In this document: positions 61,217-64,000 of the stretch, in pieces
Layout of the letters: every line of letters starts with the position of its first letter
How positions within the stretch are numbered: the stretch's first letter is position 1
Assembly: GCF_021173675.1 (NCBI RefSeq)
Contig: NZ_JAIHON010000001.1
Location: 186,001 to 250,000, forward strand
Length of the DNA: 64,000 nt
Source of the DNA: Streptomyces lincolnensis
Lineage (GTDB): Bacteria; Actinomycetota; Actinomycetes; Streptomycetales; Streptomycetaceae
Direction of reading: 5' to 3'
Position numbers and translations under genes: made by a program
Notes under the pieces: model-generated
Told to the model about the DNA's origin: nothing
The model's input: the letters and a program-made list of their open reading frames with translations, nothing else
Databases searched by the model: none

Positions 61217-61240
61217 CTGTAGACAATATTCCGTCGACAG
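61217..61240. promoter_or_regulatory. Inverted-repeat operator candidate upstream of panE-fdh
   Basis: CTGTAGAC (61217-61224) and GTCGACAG (61233-61240) form an 8-8-8 inverted repeat (7 of 8 positions symmetric), the same geometry as the site at 27717-27740. TATTCCGTCGAC resembles TATTCGTCGAC there with one added base. It lies ~55 bases upstream of the panE-like ATG. Nothing else is identified in 61058-61295. Confidence 0.55.
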
Positions 61241-61295
61241 ATTTCGACAGTGCGCCATCTCCGCGGTATCCCTCGACCGAACGGAGCTCCCTCGT

Positions 61296-62267
61296 ATGAA
61301 AGTCGCAGTACTCGGCGCCGGAGCCATCGGCGCCTACGTCGGAGCCGCGCTGCATCGCGCCGGCGCCGACGTGTATCTCGTCGCCCGTGGACCGCATCTG
61401 GCGGCCATGAGGCAGCACGGCGTCCAGGTGCTCAGCCCGCGCGGCGACTTCACCGCGCGCGCCCACGCCACCGACGACCCGGCCGAGATCGGCCCGGTCG
61501 ACTACGTCTTCCTCGGCCTGAAGGCCCACTCGTACGCGGCGTGCGGGCCGCTGATCGAGCCACTGCTGCACGACACCACGGCGGTCATCGCCGCCCAGAA
61601 CGGCATTCCCTGGTGGTACTTCCACCGGCACGGCGGCCCGTACGACGGCCACCGCGTCGAGAGCGTGGATCCCGGCGGCGCGGTCAGTGCGGTGCTCGCG
61701 CCCGAACGGGCCATCGGCTGTGTGGTCTACGCGGCGACCGAGCTCGAAGGTCCGGGCGTCGTACGGCACTTGGAAGGCACCCGGTTCTCCGTCGGCGAGC
61801 CGGACCGGTCCCTGTCGCCCCGCTGTACGGCCTTCAGTGAGGCCATGCAGGCCGGCGGCCTGAAGTGCCCGGTCGAGCCCGATCTGCGCAACGACATCTG
61901 GCTCAAGCTGCTCGGCAACATCTCCTTCAACCCGATCAGCGCGCTGGCCCGCGCCACCATGCGGCAGATGTGCCTGCACGGCGGCACCCGCAAGGTCATC
62001 GAGATCATGATGACCGAGACCCTGGCCGTCGCCGAGGCCCTCGGCTGCGAGGTCGGCGTCTCCATCGAACGCCGGCTCGCCGGTGCCGAGCGGGTCGGCG
62101 ACCACCGCACCTCCACGCTCCAGGACCTGGAGCGCGGCAAACCGCTGGAACTCGACGTGCTGCTCGCGGCCGTCGTCGAGCTGGCGGAGATCACCGGCGT
62201 GGACGTGCCCACCCTGCGCACCGTGCACGCCATCTCGGACCTGCTCGCGCTGAGGAGCGCCGCATGA
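61296..62267 (+). CDS. PanE-like reductase, candidate oxalyl-CoA reductase
   Basis: A 323-residue ketopantoate-reductase-family protein. The N-terminal NADP domain shows KVAVLGAGAIGAYVGAAL, and QNGIPWWYF (~105) marks a non-canonical PanE subgroup. The catalytic Lys is in NDIWLKLLGNISFNP (~207). In Methylorubrum extorquens a PanE-like enzyme (PanE2) reduces oxalyl-CoA to glyoxylate; the oxalate-linked setting suggests the same here. A true ketopantoate reductase for pantothenate is the alternative. The ATG at 61296 has GGAG nine bases upstream and overlaps fdh by four bases at its end. Confidence 0.8.
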   Translation: MKVAVLGAGAIGAYVGAALHRAGADVYLVARGPHLAAMRQHGVQVLSPRGDFTARAHATDDPAEIGPVDYVFLGLKAHSYAACGPLIEPLLHDTTAVIAAQNGIPWWYFHRHGGPYDGHRVESVDPGGAVSAVLAPERAIGCVVYAATELEGPGVVRHLEGTRFSVGEPDRSLSPRCTAFSEAMQAGGLKCPVEPDLRNDIWLKLLGNISFNPISALARATMRQMCLHGGTRKVIEIMMTETLAVAEALGCEVGVSIERRLAGAERVGDHRTSTLQDLERGKPLELDVLLAAVVELAEITGVDVPTLRTVHAISDLLALRSAA

Positions 62268-64000
62268 GGAAACGCGACCGGACCCCGAAGACCTACACAC
62301 GGCTCACCCACCCCCTCGTCCGCGACTCCCGTGACGAGCTCTTCCGGCAGGCCAGTTGGGAGGAGGCCCTGGACCGGGCGGCCCGGGGCCTGGAACGCAA
62401 CCGCGGCGCCTTCGGGATGTTCTCCTGCGCCCGCGCCACCAACGAGATGAACTTCGTGGCGCAGAAGTTCGCCCGGGTCGTCATGGGCACCAACAACGTC
62501 GACTCCTGCAACCGGACCTGCCACGCCCCGAGCGTGGCGGGCCTGTCCGCCGCCTTCGGCTCGGGCGGCGGGACCTCCTCGTACGAGGAGATCGAGCACA
62601 CGGACGTCATCGTGATGTGGGGCTCCAACGCCCGCTTCGCCCACCCGATCTTCTTCCAGCACGTGCTGCGGGGGATCCGGAACGGCGCCCGCATGTACGC
62701 CGTCGACCCGCGCCGCACGTCCACCGCCGAGTGGGCCGAGAGCTGGCTCGGTCTGAACGTCGGCACGGACATCCCGATGGCACACGCGATCGGCCGCGAG
62801 ATCATCCACGCGGGGCTGGCGAACGAGACCTTCATCGAGCGGGCGACCAGCGGCTTCGAGGAGTACAGCAAGCTCGTCGAGCCGTGGACGCTCTCCCTCG
62901 CGGAGAAGGTGACGGGCGTACCGGCCGCCGCCATCAGGGAGTTGGCGCACGCCTACGCCCGCGCCGAGCGCGCCCAGCTGTGCTGGACCCTCGGCATCAC
63001 CGAGCACCACAACGGCACCGACAACGTCCGGGCGCTCATCAACCTCTCGCTGCTGACCGGCCATGTCGGCCGTTACGGCGCCGGGTTGCAGCCCCTGCGC
63101 GGCCAGAACAACGTGCAGGGCGGCGGCGACATGGGGGCGATCCCCAACCGGCTGCCGGGCTTCCAGGACATCCTCGACCCCGACACCCGGCTGAAGTTCG
63201 AGTCGGCCTGGGACACCGTCATCCAGCCGCACTACGGGCTGAACCTGACGGAGATGTTCGAGGCGATGGAGGAGGGCTCGCTCAAGGCGGTCTACTGCAT
63301 CGGCGAGAACCCGGCGCAGTCGGAGGCCGACAGCGAACAGGCGATACGCCGGATGCGGCAGCTCGACTTCCTGGTCGTGCAGGACATCTTCCTGACGAAA
63401 ACGGCCGAGCTGGCGGACGTCGTGCTGCCCGCGACCGCGGGATGGGCCGAGACCGAGGGCACCACCACCAACAGCGAGCGGCGGGTCCAGCGGGTCCGCC
63501 GGGCGGTCGCCCCGCCCGGTGAGGCCCGCGAGGACATCGACATCATCTGCGAGCTGGCGGCCCGGCTCGGCCACGAGTGGAAGTACGCCGACTCCGAGGC
63601 GGTCTGGAACGAGCTGCGCGCGGTCTCGCCGGACCACTACGGGATGACGTACGAACGCCTGGAGGAGCACCAGGGCATCCAGTGGCCCTGCCCGGACACC
63701 GAGCGGCTCGAACCCACCTATCTGCACGGCCGGTTGTGGGAGCCCGACCCCGCCGACCGCGGCCGTCCGGCGCCCTTCGGGCTGGTCCAGCACGATCCGC
63801 CGGTCGACCTCACCGACGAGCGGTACCCGATCCGGCTGACCACCGGAAGGCGGCTGGACTCGTACAACACCGGTGTGCAGAGCGGGAGTTACGCCTCCCC
63901 GCTCAGGCGCGGCGAGTACATCGAGCTGTGCCCGGAGGACGCCGAGAAGTACGGGGTCGTGGTCGGCGAGGAGGTGCGGATCTCCTCGCGGCGCGGGGCG
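62264..64000 (+). CDS. Formate dehydrogenase-like molybdopterin oxidoreductase, 3' end outside the window
   Basis: At least 579 residues of a molybdopterin enzyme of the formate-dehydrogenase type. The metal-ligand region SCNRTCHAPSVAGL (~85), GSNARFAHPIFF (~122), GLQPLRGQNNVQGGGDMG (~275) and the start of the molybdopterin-dinucleotide domain (RYPIRLTTGRRLDSYNTGVQSG ~525) are visible. The usual N-terminal CxxCxxxC iron-sulfur domain is absent: the protein begins at the TRLTHPLVRD segment that normally follows it. It would oxidise formate released by Frc to CO2. ATGA overlap with the panE-like gene. Confidence 0.88.
   Translation, partial: MRKRDRTPKTYTRLTHPLVRDSRDELFRQASWEEALDRAARGLERNRGAFGMFSCARATNEMNFVAQKFARVVMGTNNVDSCNRTCHAPSVAGLSAAFGSGGGTSSYEEIEHTDVIVMWGSNARFAHPIFFQHVLRGIRNGARMYAVDPRRTSTAEWAESWLGLNVGTDIPMAHAIGREIIHAGLANETFIERATSGFEEYSKLVEPWTLSLAEKVTGVPAAAIRELAHAYARAERAQLCWTLGITEHHNGTDNVRALINLSLLTGHVGRYGAGLQPLRGQNNVQGGGDMGAIPNRLPGFQDILDPDTRLKFESAWDTVIQPHYGLNLTEMFEAMEEGSLKAVYCIGENPAQSEADSEQAIRRMRQLDFLVVQDIFLTKTAELADVVLPATAGWAETEGTTTNSERRVQRVRRAVAPPGEAREDIDIICELAARLGHEWKYADSEAVWNELRAVSPDHYGMTYERLEEHQGIQWPCPDTERLEPTYLHGRLWEPDPADRGRPAPFGLVQHDPPVDLTDERYPIRLTTGRRLDSYNTGVQSGSYASPLRRGEYIELCPEDAEKYGVVVGEEVRISSRRGA

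Noticed and set aside
60678..62300. A 540-codon minus-strand frame across panE
   Set aside because: Antisense of the panE-like gene joined to noncoding sequence, without protein-like features.
61727..63793. A 688-codon minus-strand frame across fdh
   Set aside because: Antisense of the molybdopterin enzyme gene, whose own frame carries clear family motifs.
1..64000. CRISPR arrays, rRNA genes, insertion sequences or phage genes
   Set aside because: No spaced identical repeats, rRNA sequence, transposase, integrase or phage structural gene was seen. The tandem repeats present have no spacers.

Overview
This is a very GC-rich actinobacterial chromosome segment, almost certainly from a Streptomyces. 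The signs are the complete coelichelin (cch) siderophore cluster, TTAGG-type DmdR/IdeR iron boxes, Tat and lipoprotein signals typical of the genus, GTG starts and many ATGA gene overlaps. From memory, cch lies elsewhere in S. coelicolor (about SCO0489-0499), while the right part of this window resembles the SCO656x-658x region. The strain is therefore probably a relative with cch in a different place.

Region 1 (1-23.7 kb): a truncated secreted protein at the left edge, a small unknown gene coupled to the MbtH-like gene cchK, the esterase cchJ, an exporter pair (cchI, cchG) flanking the 11-kb NRPS gene cchH, the uptake genes cchF/E/D/C, and the tailoring genes cchB (ornithine N-hydroxylase) and cchA (formyltransferase). 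Adenylation-pocket residues read from CchH (DINYWGGIG, DFWNIGMVH, DMENLGLIN) match formyl-hydroxy-ornithine, threonine and hydroxy-ornithine, the coelichelin building blocks. Five iron boxes divide the cluster into iron-repressed units. A hairpin terminator and a tRNA-Leu(GAG) close the region.

Region 2 (24-35.8 kb): an oxalate locus. An aldehyde dehydrogenase and a SucCD-type CoA ligase diverge from oxc-frc-(ADP-forming acyl-CoA ligase)-two OFA-family oxalate/formate antiporters. The set ends at a strong terminator.

Region 3 (35.9-44.5 kb): a Tat-exported TIM-barrel protein and a tightly overlapping ebo-like operon: a myo-inositol-phosphate-synthase-type cyclase, UbiA prenyltransferase (EboC), a TIM-barrel protein, EboA, TatD-like EboB, EboE and an alkaline-phosphatase-like EboF. 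The inositol-phosphate-type cyclase stands where other bacteria have EboD, a dehydroquinate-synthase-type cyclase.

Region 4 (44.6-56 kb): a sugar or glycoside catabolic locus with a ThuA/DUF1080 lipoprotein, a secreted glucose/sorbosone-dehydrogenase-like protein with PKD and CBM6 modules, a TIM-barrel isomerase, a Gfo/Idh/MocA oxidoreductase, a ribose-type ABC importer and a ROK regulator. 3-keto-glycoside chemistry is a reasonable guess.

Region 5 (56-64 kb): an NmrA-like gene, an FCD-type GntR regulator, a FabH-like ketosynthase, a third OFA antiporter with a 44-residue overlapping small membrane protein, an MMPL-transporter remnant, a PanE-like reductase (candidate oxalyl-CoA reductase) and a formate-dehydrogenase-like molybdoenzyme running off the right edge.

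Two patterns cross these blocks. First, a related operator-like sequence (core TTCGTCnACnGTnTnC) lies upstream of the GntR gene, the third OFA antiporter, panE-fdh (more diverged) and the oxc/sucC divergent promoter, which would join regions 2 and 5 into one oxalate/formate regulon. Second, the 3' ends of several genes are followed by short tandem copies that often repeat the stop codon itself.
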